Assembly: GCA_947259195.1 (NCBI GenBank)
Contig: CAMYLC010000045.1
Location: 1 to 64,000, forward strand
Length of the DNA stretch: 64,000 bases
Reading direction: 5' to 3'
Source of the DNA: Thermoanaerobaculia bacterium
GTDB taxonomy: Bacteria; Acidobacteriota; Thermoanaerobaculia; Multivoradales; JAHEKO01
This document shows, piece by piece, positions 1 to 7,767 of the stretch (position 1 is the stretch's first letter; each line of letters opens with the position of its first letter). The notes under the pieces were generated by a model. It had not been told where the DNA came from. It ran no database searches and saw nothing but the letters and a program-made list of their open reading frames with translations. The position numbers were made by a program, and so were the translations under genes.

Positions 1-486
1 TGCCTTGCCTCGGGCAACAAGCTGCTGGTTTTCGGCAACGGCGGCAGCGCCGCGGATGCCCAGCATTTCGCCGCCGAGCTGGTAGGTCGTTTCGAGCAGG
101 ACAGGAGGCCTTTACCGGCTATCGCCCTTACCGTGGACACTTCGCTGCTAACCGCAGTCGGCAACGATCACGGTTTCGAGCAGGTTTTCGCGCGACAGGT
201 GGAGGCTCTGGGTAGCCCCGGCGATCTCCTCGTGGCTATCAGCACCAGTGGGAACTCTGCGAATGTGATCTGTGCTGCCGACAAAGGGCGGGAGATGGGC
301 TGTCGTTTGATCGGCTTCACGGGTCAAGAGGGTGGTCAGTTGGCAGACAGGGTCGACGTACTGATCGCGGCCCCTTCCAGGACGGTTGCCAGGATTCAGG
401 AGATCCACGAGCTCTGCCTGCACGGCCTGGCGGCATGGCTCGAGCGGAGTCTCTGCTCAGAAGACGACGGGAGGGTGCACGAGTGA
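1..486 (+). CDS. gmhA: Phosphoheptose isomerase GmhA, 5' end missing
   Basis: The frame is open from the first base, so the gene starts upstream of the window; 161 codons remain. It is a SIS-domain protein that would convert sedoheptulose 7-phosphate to D-glycero-D-manno-heptose 7-phosphate in the cytoplasm, the first step toward LPS inner-core heptose. Visible signatures are FGNGGSAADAQHFAAEL near the start (phosphosugar loop), the LVAISTSGNSANV loop, and RIQEIHELCLHGLA at the C-terminus, which matches the conserved QE..H segment of GmhA. Its stop overlaps the GTG start of hldE by 4 bp, so the two are co-translated and supply consecutive pathway steps. Confidence 0.93.
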   Translation, partial: CLASGNKLLVFGNGGSAADAQHFAAELVGRFEQDRRPLPAIALTVDTSLLTAVGNDHGFEQVFARQVEALGSPGDLLVAISTSGNSANVICAADKGREMGCRLIGFTGQEGGQLADRVDVLIAAPSRTVARIQEIHELCLHGLAAWLERSLCSEDDGRVHE

Positions 487-1964
487 GCGATTCGGTGACC
501 CTGTCGCATGGCAACGTGGCTCGGCTCCTGGAACGCTTCCGGGAGCTGCGGATCATCGTCGTCGGCGACGTGATGTTGGATGAGTATCTCCTGGGCTCCG
601 TGGAGCGAGCCTCTCCGGAAGCGCCAGTCCCCGTGGTGAAGATGGGTGCAGAATCGCGTGGTCTCGGAGGTGCGGCCAACGTCGCGAGCGTGGCCGCTGT
701 GCTCGGTGCCGGAGTAGAGCTCCTGGGTGTCGTGGGCGACGACGCGGCCGGCGATCGGTTTCTGGCCGAGTGCGCAGAGGTGGGAATCGAATCGCGAAAC
801 GTCGTCAAGGTTGCCGGCCGCCCGACGACCCGAAAGTTGAGGATCCTGGCTCAGCACCAACAGGTGGTTCGCCTGGATTGGGAAGACTCCAGACCCCTCG
901 ATGAGAGTGTCGGTAGGGCTCTGGTGGAACAGCTGCGAGCCAGCCAGCCAGCTGATGCGATCGTCATCAGTGACTACTCCAAGGGTCTCCTTTCGCCGAC
1001 GGTTCTCGAAGGATTGATCGCTGTGGGCCGTCGGTGGGGGGTACCGATTCTGGTCGATCCGAAGTCCTCCGACCTGGCTCGCTACAAGGGTGCCACGGTC
1101 CTCAAGCCGAACGTTCACGAGCTCGAGGCAGTGATCGGACGCAGGCTGAGGGACGACCTCGAGGCGGATCTCTCCGAGGTGAGCGATTCGTTGCTCGAGA
1201 TCGCCGATGTAGACACCTTGATCGTGACATTAGGCGAGAAGGGGATGGGGGTATTCTCTCGCCAGGCAGAGCCTTTCTTTGTACCCACCTCGGTGAGAGA
1301 GGTCTTCGATGTCAGCGGAGCTGGGGACACAGTGATCGCTGCTTTGGCTTTGGGTCTGGCGGCGGGAGCGAGTCTTGGTGACGCGGTGCACCTGGCGAAT
1401 GAAGCTGCAGGGATCGCTGTGGGCAAGAGCGGCGTGGCCGTCGTTGAGCCCAAGGAACTGGCGTCACGCTTCGCACCGGGCGGAGCCGACAAGATTCTCT
1501 CGCGGGAGGAGCTCGTCCACCGGGTGGCCTGGTGGCGAATGCAGGATCAGAGGGTCGTCTTCACCAACGGCTGCTTCGACCTTTTGCATGTCGGACACGT
1601 GCATTTGCTGCGAGAGGCCTCGAAACAGGGCGATGTCCTGATCGTGGCAATCAACAGCGACGACTCGGTTCGGCGCCTCAAGGGTGGCAACCGTCCGCTG
1701 ATCGCGGCCGAAGAAAGGGCGGCTCTTCTGGCCGCATTGAACAGCGTCGAGGCGGTGGTTGTCTTCGACGAGGACACTCCAAGAGAGTTGCTCGAGGAGG
1801 TGCGTCCCGATGTGCTGGTCAAGGGCGGCGACTACCGGGAGGAACAGGTGGTCGGCCGGAGGATGATCGCCGACTGGGGTGGCTCGGTTGTCCTCATACC
1901 GTTGGTGCCGGATCGTTCCACCAGTGGACTCGTCGATCGCATCCGATCCATGGATCCCTCCTGA
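483..1964 (+). CDS. hldE: Bifunctional heptose 7-phosphate kinase / heptose 1-phosphate adenylyltransferase HldE
   Basis: 493 residues from a GTG start that overlaps the gmhA stop (GTGA); the E. coli enzyme has 477. The N-terminal two thirds is a PfkB/ribokinase-fold kinase with GGAANVA near residue 60 and the VSGAGDTVIAALA active-site motif near 280. The C-terminal third is a cytidylyltransferase-fold domain with FTNGCFDLLHVGHVHLL near 360. Together they phosphorylate heptose 7-phosphate at C1 and later adenylylate it to ADP-heptose; the intervening phosphatase GmhB is not in the window. A further in-frame ATG exists at 435, but it lies inside gmhA and gives an atypical N-terminus. A second, split pair of the same two activities lies at 28.5-30.0 kb. 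Confidence 0.95.
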   Translation: MSDSVTLSHGNVARLLERFRELRIIVVGDVMLDEYLLGSVERASPEAPVPVVKMGAESRGLGGAANVASVAAVLGAGVELLGVVGDDAAGDRFLAECAEVGIESRNVVKVAGRPTTRKLRILAQHQQVVRLDWEDSRPLDESVGRALVEQLRASQPADAIVISDYSKGLLSPTVLEGLIAVGRRWGVPILVDPKSSDLARYKGATVLKPNVHELEAVIGRRLRDDLEADLSEVSDSLLEIADVDTLIVTLGEKGMGVFSRQAEPFFVPTSVREVFDVSGAGDTVIAALALGLAAGASLGDAVHLANEAAGIAVGKSGVAVVEPKELASRFAPGGADKILSREELVHRVAWWRMQDQRVVFTNGCFDLLHVGHVHLLREASKQGDVLIVAINSDDSVRRLKGGNRPLIAAEERAALLAALNSVEAVVVFDEDTPRELLEEVRPDVLVKGGDYREEQVVGRRMIADWGGSVVLIPLVPDRSTSGLVDRIRSMDPS

Positions 1965-1986
1965 GGGCTGCCAAGCTTTCATCACA

Positions 1987-3078
1987 GTGAAGAGCCGCTA
2001 TCTTCTGCTTGTCGTCGGGCTGACCCTGGCCCATGCCATCGGGGCCGCCCTGGCGCCGGTCTCGGGAGACGAGGCCTATTACTGGGATTGCTCCAGGCAT
2101 CTCGACTGGAGCTACTTCGATCAGCCACCCCTCACCATCTGGTTGATGATCCCGTTTCGATTCTTGTTCGGTGAGACGGCTTTGGCCGTCCGATCGCCGG
2201 CGATCCTTGCCGGATTCCTGGCGGGCCTTATTCTCTTGCCCCTGGTCCGACGACTGGGTGGCACGACGCGCGACGCGGCGCTCGTCTACTTGCTCCTGCA
2301 CGCTCAGCCGATCTTCGCGCTGGGTTTCTCCTATACCTCTACGGATGTAGTGATGGGAACCGCCTACCTGGGGGCTATCTGGGCGGCGGTGGCGGTGGCG
2401 CAGGGTCATCGCGGCGCCTGGTGGGGTCTGGGAGTGACGCTTGGCCTCGGTTTTCTCGCAAAGTTCTCCATCATCGTGGCGTTTCTGCCCGCTGCGGTCG
2501 CGCTCCTGTCTCCCAAAGCCCGGGCCGATCTGAAGACGGTGACACCCTGGGCGGCCGCCCTGGTTTCCGCATTCTTGACAACGCCAGTCTGGATCTGGGG
2601 TGCTCAGCACAATTGGGACAACATCGTCTTCCAGCTCAGCGGCAGACATTCGCCCGAAGGAATCGGTCTCAAGTATCTGCTCGAGTTCATCGGTGCCAAC
2701 CTTCTTCTGGCGTCACCAATCCTCGCGGTTCTGGTGGTCGGAAGCTGCTGGCCGGCATGGAAACGCGAGGACCCGGCCTGGAGAGTGGCGGTCGCAGGAG
2801 CCGTAGCGCCCTTTCTCTTCTTCGGACTCGTGGCTCTTCGGATGAGGGTTGGCGCGCACTGGGGCGGTCCAGGTCTCATGATGATGACCGTGCTGCTGGT
2901 GCTCACCGGCTTCGGTGGGCCTCGGATTCGGAAGATCGGAGCGATCGTCGGCTTCTCGATCACCGGGCTGGTCTTGAGCCTTTGGCACGCAGCAACTGGT
3001 CGATCGAGTTCGGCTGCGACGAGACCGATGGGCTCGAGAAATTGGCGTGCCTCCCGAGTCGATTTACGTGGGCTCTGA
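1987..3078 (+). CDS. GT39/ArnT-like membrane glycosyltransferase, N-terminal part of a frameshifted gene
   Basis: A polytopic membrane protein resembling PMT/ArnT-family (GT39) enzymes, which move a sugar from a polyprenyl-phosphate donor on the periplasmic face. The GDEAYYWDCSRHLDWSYFDQ segment near residue 30 is the conserved first periplasmic loop with the catalytic acidic residue (D-E-A-Y-Y-W), followed by DQPPLTIWL and about eight hydrophobic helices. The GTG start lies 22 bp after hldE. The reading frame runs into low-quality sequence after about position 2980 and stops at 3078, while a typical C-terminal domain continues in another frame to 3421. The full-length protein would be about 475 residues. 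Its position next to gmhA-hldE suggests LPS or glycan decoration. Confidence 0.75.
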   Translation: MKSRYLLLVVGLTLAHAIGAALAPVSGDEAYYWDCSRHLDWSYFDQPPLTIWLMIPFRFLFGETALAVRSPAILAGFLAGLILLPLVRRLGGTTRDAALVYLLLHAQPIFALGFSYTSTDVVMGTAYLGAIWAAVAVAQGHRGAWWGLGVTLGLGFLAKFSIIVAFLPAAVALLSPKARADLKTVTPWAAALVSAFLTTPVWIWGAQHNWDNIVFQLSGRHSPEGIGLKYLLEFIGANLLLASPILAVLVVGSCWPAWKREDPAWRVAVAGAVAPFLFFGLVALRMRVGAHWGGPGLMMMTVLLVLTGFGGPRIRKIGAIVGFSITGLVLSLWHAATGRSSSAATRPMGSRNWRASRVDLRGL

Positions 3079-3421
3079 GAGCTATACGAAGACCCATCTT
3101 GCAGCCTTCGTCTCCGGGGGAGAGCTCGAAAGCCGGCTTCTGCATATCAAGGGTGGCAAGCACGGCCTGGCCTCGCTGTACTGGTACCCACCCGAGGCCT
3201 TCGAAGGCCGTCGAATCCTGTTCTTCACCGAGAATCCGGGTCAAGAAGACAAGCTGAGGCAGCACTTTCGGACGGTCGAGATCGAACTCCCTCTGGTCGT
3301 CACCATAGGCGAGGCCGGCCAACGGACACTGATCGTCGCCCGGTGCGAAGATCCGCTGAATCCACGACCGTTCCTCACACGCCTCGCGAGCTCGACAGCC
3401 CGAGACAAATCTCTGCCCTGA
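2981..3421 (+). pseudogene. C-terminal periplasmic domain of the same glycosyltransferase, out of frame
   Basis: This stretch reads in a different frame from the upstream part. It encodes a soluble domain with REIGVPPESIYVGSESYT and LASLYWYPPEAFEGRRILFF, the pattern I expect of the C-terminal domain after the last helix of GT39-like enzymes. No Shine-Dalgarno sequence precedes its only candidate start, a GTG at 3047, so it is unlikely to be a separate gene. Between about 2980 and 3045 two frames both look plausible: one reads EFGCDETDGLEKLA and the other WAREIGVPPE. One or two indels are therefore possible. It could be a real pseudogene, a sequencing error, or less likely programmed frameshifting. 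Confidence 0.6.
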
Positions 3422-3510
3422 AATCCCACCCATGCGGGTGGTGTAGGGCGACGACCAAGTCGAGTAGGCTGGACACTCGAATCGAGAAGGCTGCGCGACA
3501 AGGAGGAACC

Positions 3511-3984
3511 ATGTCTGAAAAAAGTATCGAGCTACTCAACCGTGCCCTGCAGGAGGAGCTGTCGGCGGTGCACCAGTACATGTATTTTCACTATCACCTG
3601 GACGATCTGGGCTACGGGCCGCTGGCAAGCCTGATGAAGCGAACCGCCATCCAGGAGATGGCTCACAACGAAGAGCTAGCAGAGAGAATTCTCTTCCTGG
3701 GCGGCGAAGTGGAGATGGAGGTCTCCGATCCGGTCCAGAAGATCCACGACGCCAAACTGATGCTCGAGCGGGCCAAGGCAATGGAGTTGGCGAGCGTCGC
3801 TTTCTACAACCAGGCGGCGCAGAAGTGCGCCAAGAACGCCGACGCTGCGTCGAAGAAGATCTTCGAGGATCTGGTGGCTGATGAGGAAGGCCACGCCGAC
3901 ACCTTCGACCAGCAGATTCAGTTCATCGAGCGTTTTGGCGAGCGCTTTCTGGCCCTGCAGTCGATCCAGTCGGACGCCGAGTAG
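3511..3984 (+). CDS. bfr: Bacterioferritin
   Basis: 157 residues, the normal length, with AGGAGG at 3501-3506 before the ATG. A four-helix ferritin subunit that would assemble into a 24-mer, oxidise Fe(II) and store iron. All ferroxidase ligands are visible: E16, Y23, E49, H52, E92, E125 and H128 (E. coli E18, Y25, E51, H54, E94, E127, H130). M50, equivalent to the haem-binding Met52, is present, so haem binding between subunits is expected. No bacterioferritin-associated ferredoxin lies next to it. The neighbouring DUF3365 gene on the other strand also encodes a predicted haem protein, though a functional link is only a guess. Confidence 0.93.
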   Translation: MSEKSIELLNRALQEELSAVHQYMYFHYHLDDLGYGPLASLMKRTAIQEMAHNEELAERILFLGGEVEMEVSDPVQKIHDAKLMLERAKAMELASVAFYNQAAQKCAKNADAASKKIFEDLVADEEGHADTFDQQIQFIERFGERFLALQSIQSDAE

Positions 3985-4034
3985 CGCACCTGGTCAACGC
4001 TTGATTGAGGAAGCCCGTCGATCCAACCTGTGGA

Positions 4035-4652
4035 TCAGGTACCGGTCTCTGAGCCAGCGTCGCTCGGCAGGGTGACCCAGAAGAGACCTCTCACGTCGTT
4101 CATTCGGAAACCGGTGGCCCGGTCCTCTGGGTAGAGTGACCGAATCGTCGCCTCCAGGGTGGGCTCGAGGCTCGGCCCATGGCAGCTCAGGCAGAAGGAC
4201 ATGGCATAGATCGGCTCCACATAGCCAATAGTGGAATCGTTTAGCCTCACGGCCCGAGGCTGGGGATTCTCTGGATCTTCCAGGTAGGCTGCGAGCAGGG
4301 GCTCGACCCACGGCTCTGGAGCGTTTTCGGGATTTCTGAGTCTGTGACTCGTTCTGCCCATGCGGATGCCGTTGACGCTCATCTCGGCCGCGATCTGCGG
4401 CGCTTTCTCCCGACAGATCGCGATGGCACTTTCGGGGTCGCCCTCCTGCAGGGCGCCAGTGAGGGCATCGACGAGTTGCTCCTTGAGCGGCTGCAAAGCG
4501 CTCTTCGCCCGCTCCATCTCTCGCGATGACACCTCGGCTGTCGGCTCAGCGGCTTGGCAGCCCACAAGCAGAAGCGTCGCCATCAGAACCGACCCGCCCG
4601 CAAGTGTGAAATGCACTGGTTTGTCCCTTGAACCTCTCTTGCTAGAAGACAT
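4035..4652 (-). CDS. DUF3365 (Tll0287-like) haem-binding lipoprotein
   Basis: 205 residues. The N-terminus has a basic stretch, a hydrophobic helix and the lipobox LLVGC (Cys at about residue 32), so it should be an exported lipoprotein. A domain resembling DUF3365/Tll0287 follows, ending in AMSFCLSCHG near residue 155, a CxxCH site for covalent c-type haem, and then a GFRMNDVRGLFWVTLP tail typical of this sensor-like domain. Such domains are often found in redox or gas-sensing proteins; here it stands alone without a histidine kinase. GAGGAGGAAC precedes the ATG. Its substrate or partner cannot be told from the sequence. Confidence 0.8.
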   Translation of the reverse strand: MSSSKRGSRDKPVHFTLAGGSVLMATLLLVGCQAAEPTAEVSSREMERAKSALQPLKEQLVDALTGALQEGDPESAIAICREKAPQIAAEMSVNGIRMGRTSHRLRNPENAPEPWVEPLLAAYLEDPENPQPRAVRLNDSTIGYVEPIYAMSFCLSCHGPSLEPTLEATIRSLYPEDRATGFRMNDVRGLFWVTLPSDAGSETGT

Positions 4653-4777
4653 GCCGTTCCTCCTCTCGGACTGCAGCCGGTCGAAGCCCTCCTCCTCAGC
4701 CGTGTTCCTCAGTCTACGCCCATCCTGCGCAGGTGCAAGTGTTCCCAGCCACTGGCGCTGAACCAGGCATTGAAGGC

Positions 4778-5191
4778 TCAGGCCCTAGCCAGGTGGTCTT
4801 CCAGGTGGCCAAGCTCTTGTTTCCAGCCGCCGACGTTCTCCTCGCGATCCTGCTCTCGTTCGAAGCCAGATTCCTCGAGCTTGAGTGTAGTGCCGCCGTC
4901 GGGGCGCGGTGTCAGGATCCACTCCACGACTGTGGAACGAGCTTGATCGAGAGGCGTGTTCGCCTCGCGGGCCCAGCGCCAAACCAGTCGCCTTTCGGGC
5001 TCGAACACCTCGATGCGGACGGCGGCACGGCCGAAGGACGCCCAGCCGAACCATCCTTCGCCACCAAGACAGGGATCGAGCTCGGCCGAATCGCCGAACC
5101 AACTGGCGAGTTCGTTGGCATCGGTCAGGGCCTTCCATACGCCCTCGGGGGCGGCTTCGAGCTCAACAGTGCGTTCGATTGCAGCAATCAT
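4778..5191 (-). CDS. SRPBCC/AHSA1-type START-fold protein
   Basis: 137 residues with the usual AHSA1 layout: ERTVELEAAPEGVWKALTD at the start, WFGWASFGRAAVRIEVFEP in the middle and a C-terminal helix with WKQELGHLEDHLA. These proteins have a hydrophobic ligand-binding cavity; the ligand is unknown. The start ATG overlaps the stop of the ArsR-family gene by 4 bp (ATGA), giving a two-gene operon. ArsR plus SRPBCC pairs are common in bacteria, and the regulator usually controls both genes. Confidence 0.85.
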   Translation of the reverse strand: MIAAIERTVELEAAPEGVWKALTDANELASWFGDSAELDPCLGGEGWFGWASFGRAAVRIEVFEPERRLVWRWAREANTPLDQARSTVVEWILTPRPDGGTTLKLEESGFEREQDREENVGGWKQELGHLEDHLARA

Positions 5192-5496
5192 TCTTGATCC
5201 TCCAAGTGACGTTGTAGTCGTGTAAGCCGCTCGTCCCATTCCTGAGCGTAGGGCTCGAGCCAGTCTTCGACCTTTTTGAGCGGAGAACTGTCCAAGGCGT
5301 GTAGGCGCTCTCGGCCGGCCTTTTGGATTCGGACCAGACCCGAGGCCCAGAGAATGTCCAGATGCTTGGTTACCGCTTGTCGGCTGATGGGAAGGGGAGC
5401 TGCCAACTGTTGGATGGAGAGTGGGCCTTCGACGCGCATGCGGGCGAGCATTCCTCTTCGCGTCGGGTCCGCTACTGCCATGAAGACGCTCTCCAT
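5188..5496 (-). CDS. ArsR-family winged-helix repressor
   Basis: 102 residues from the ATG at 5496, beginning MESVFMAVADPTRRGML, the classic ArsR N-terminus. A helix-turn-helix follows (LSIQQLAAPLPISRQAVTKH) with a wing at LVRIQKAGRERLH. A more upstream in-frame ATG at 5529 lies inside the palindrome and is unlikely to be used. The ATG at 5481 has a better-placed GGAG and is an alternative. No cysteine cluster for metal binding is visible, so this is probably the non-metal, SRPBCC-associated subgroup. It likely represses its own operon through the palindrome at 5510-5529. Confidence 0.87.
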   Translation of the reverse strand: MESVFMAVADPTRRGMLARMRVEGPLSIQQLAAPLPISRQAVTKHLDILWASGLVRIQKAGRERLHALDSSPLKKVEDWLEPYAQEWDERLTRLQRHLEDQE

Positions 5497-5509
5497 GGTG
5501 AGAAATTTT

Positions 5510-5529
5510 ATGCAACCGATAGGTTGCAT
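5510..5529. promoter_or_regulatory. Operator-like palindrome upstream of the ArsR/SRPBCC operon
   Basis: A perfect inverted repeat, ATGCAACC-GATA-GGTTGCAT, ends 14 bp before the ArsR start and lies between this operon and the divergent uppP. Two 8-bp arms with a 4-bp spacer suit a dimeric winged-helix repressor. It could also affect uppP, whose start is about 70 bp away. Confidence 0.7.
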
Positions 5530-5597
5530 GTCAAGGAAACTGGCAGCGATCTCCTTCTCGAGCGCCGAGCACAGCTCAGCGAGATAGGATGCGCACG

Positions 5598-6416
5598 ATG
5601 ATCGACTGGTTTCAAGCCCTTGTTCTGGGCATCGTGCAGGGTGCGACGGAGTACCTACCCATCAGCTCCTCCGGTCATCTGGTGATCGCCCAGCACCTCT
5701 TCGGCCTCGAAGAACCGGCACTCTTCTTCGACATCGTGTTGCACCTCGGTACCCTGGTCGCGGTCATCTGGTACTACCGGAAGGACCTCCTGACGCTGGT
5801 CTCGGAGACTCTAGAGGGGCTTCGGAGTCTCGCCTCGGGACACTCATGGAAGGAGGCGCTGAGGTCTTACCCCGGCTTCCGCTTCGCGCTGTTGATCCTT
5901 GTTGGCACAGTCCCGACAGCGGTGATCGGACTCACCTTCGAGGACACTTTTGAGAGACTGTTCGGCTCTGTGCGCTTCGTTGGGCTCATGCTGATCCTGA
6001 CCGGCACTGTGCTGTTGCTGACGCGATTGGTTCGCGGCGGCGGGCGTGACGCCGCCGAGATGCGCTGGCTGGATGCTCTGATCATCGGGGTCGTGCAGGG
6101 CCTGGCCATCACGCCGGGAATCAGTCGATCTGGAATCACCATCGCGGCAGCCCTCTTGCTTGGGATCGAACGAGAGACGGCGGCGCGCTACTCGTTCTTG
6201 CTCTCGATTCCCTCGATCCTCGGCGCCCTCGTTCATCGCATGGGCGGAGCGGATGACGGCGTCGGCACGACGGCTCTTGTTGTCGGATTCGGCGCCGCGG
6301 CCCTGACCGGCTATTTCTGTCTCGCGCTCCTCGTTCGCCTGGTCAGGAAGGGTCGGCTTTCTTGGTTCGCCCCGTACTGCTTTGCCCTGGGTCTGCTGGC
6401 GTTGTTCTTCGGGTAG
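5598..6416 (+). CDS. uppP: Undecaprenyl-diphosphatase UppP (BacA)
   Basis: 272 residues starting MIDWFQALVLGIVQGATEYL, the usual UppP N-terminus; an ATG nine bases upstream (5589) is possible but has no spacing for a ribosome site. It is a multi-pass inner-membrane enzyme that removes a phosphate from undecaprenyl diphosphate to recycle the lipid carrier for peptidoglycan and LPS. Both signature segments are present: the (E/Q)EFLPISSSGH-type motif as EYLPISSSGHL near residue 20 and the PGISRSG motif near 175. It is divergent from the ArsR gene. Confidence 0.95.
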   Translation: MIDWFQALVLGIVQGATEYLPISSSGHLVIAQHLFGLEEPALFFDIVLHLGTLVAVIWYYRKDLLTLVSETLEGLRSLASGHSWKEALRSYPGFRFALLILVGTVPTAVIGLTFEDTFERLFGSVRFVGLMLILTGTVLLLTRLVRGGGRDAAEMRWLDALIIGVVQGLAITPGISRSGITIAAALLLGIERETAARYSFLLSIPSILGALVHRMGGADDGVGTTALVVGFGAAALTGYFCLALLVRLVRKGRLSWFAPYCFALGLLALFFG

Positions 6417-6492
6417 ACCGGGTCGAAGCGGTTGGAGAACTGCAGACGAGCTTCCAACGACCGAGGCGGAGTGGGCATATACTTCGGCGATC

Positions 6493-7551
6493 GTGCGAGG
6501 TGGAGCGAAACATCGAATTTGGCCTTGGGTCGCATTGACCTGGGCTCTGCTGGGCAGCCTGGTAAGCCCTATCAAGGCGGAGGACCCGATCAGCGATATG
6601 GCAACCCAACAGGCGATCCATGTTCGGCCCGATCCCAAAGGCACCCCCACGCGAGCGGAGATCGGGGTCTATGTTCTCGATGTCATGGTGATCGATGACG
6701 CCACGCAAACCTTCGAGGCCGACCTGGCGGTGACGCTGCGCTGGCGAGATCCGCGCCTCGCCTTCTCGTTCGAGGAGATCGGCCTCGAGGAGTTGGTGCT
6801 GCCTCTGGACGTAGTCTGGAGCGCTGAGCTCGGGAGCTTGAATCGGCGTGAAATCGAGACTTTGCTGCCCGATGTCGTGCGCGTGGCACCGGATGGGCTG
6901 GTGTCCTATTCGCAGAGAATCCAGGCAACCCTGGCATCGCCACTGGATCTACGGGAGTTCCCGTTCGATTCGCAGGTTCTGCCGATTCATATCGTGGCCT
7001 ACCGGTATAGCCCTGAAGAGATCGGTTTTGTGCTGGATAGGGAGTCGACCGGTGTCCGGGGAGACTTCTCGGTCAGCGGTTGGGTGATCGAAGAGGGTGA
7101 GCCCAGGATCGAGCCGGTGCAGCTGCCTTCGGTGAAAGGTCAATTCGCGGGCGCGAGCTTCTTTCTCGTGGCCCATCGAGAGTCTTCCTACTTCAGTCTC
7201 ACCATGATGGTGCCTTTGGTGCTCATCGTGTTGATGGCCTGGGCCGTGTTCTGGATCGATCCATCGGTTGTGCCACCGCAGGTCGGGATCGCGACGGCTG
7301 CGGTCTTTTCCCTGATCGCCTTTCGCTTCAGCATGCGGAGTGCGCTGCCCAATGTGGCCTACATGACTCGCGCCGACCAGTTCCTCTTGGGTACGACGCT
7401 GCTGGTGTTTGCGGCGTTGGGCGAAGTGATCGTGACTGCCAGGCTTGCCAAGCAGGGCAAGGAGGCACAAGCTCACAGGATCGATCACTGGGGGCGCTGG
7501 ATCTACCTCGCTGCGTTCCTTCTCCTGTCGGCTCTCACGCTCTGGGTGTGA
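6493..7551 (+). CDS. Prokaryotic pentameric (Cys-loop-type) ligand-gated ion channel
   Basis: About 352 residues. A signal peptide (RIWPWVALTWALLGSLVSPIKA) is followed by a beta-rich extracellular domain with VYVLDVMVIDDATQTFEADL and the loop LREFPFDSQVLPIHI. That loop corresponds to the Cys-loop but lacks the disulphide, as in GLIC and ELIC. Four helices follow: M1 near residue 233 (SYFSLTMMVPLVLIVLM), M2 with a VGIATAAVFSLIAF-type pore, the LPNVAYMTRADQFLL M2-M3 loop and M3, and a C-terminal M4. The ligand is unknown and cation versus anion selectivity cannot be read safely. The GTG at 6493 was chosen because it gives a clean signal peptide, but its ribosome site is weak. It is probably a single-gene unit. 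Confidence 0.88.
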   Translation: MRGGAKHRIWPWVALTWALLGSLVSPIKAEDPISDMATQQAIHVRPDPKGTPTRAEIGVYVLDVMVIDDATQTFEADLAVTLRWRDPRLAFSFEEIGLEELVLPLDVVWSAELGSLNRREIETLLPDVVRVAPDGLVSYSQRIQATLASPLDLREFPFDSQVLPIHIVAYRYSPEEIGFVLDRESTGVRGDFSVSGWVIEEGEPRIEPVQLPSVKGQFAGASFFLVAHRESSYFSLTMMVPLVLIVLMAWAVFWIDPSVVPPQVGIATAAVFSLIAFRFSMRSALPNVAYMTRADQFLLGTTLLVFAALGEVIVTARLAKQGKEAQAHRIDHWGRWIYLAAFLLLSALTLWV

Positions 7552-7767
7552 ATACCCTCGGACTAGCTTCCTGCAGTGGGAGTAGCAAGGCTCGAATTGC
7601 CCGGATTCGCTGAGCTTTGGCGCGCAATTTGCTAGATTGAAGGTTGGTCCGGTGTTACCGCGAGTGGCGAGCGGAGTGCTGAGGAGAGAAATGTAGCTCG
7701 CTTGCACCGGAGGCGCGAAGAATCGACAGTGTGAGCCAGCTTTGCTGGCAATCACAAAGGAAGAGAC
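7552..7767 (+). promoter_or_regulatory. Leader of the nine-gene envelope operon
   Basis: 216 bp without a gene. It must hold the promoter of the operon that follows, but I see no convincing -35/-10 pair. A perfect hairpin, GCCAGC-TTT-GCTGGC, lies at 7735-7749, just before the ribosome site GGAAGAG of the first gene. Confidence 0.35.
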
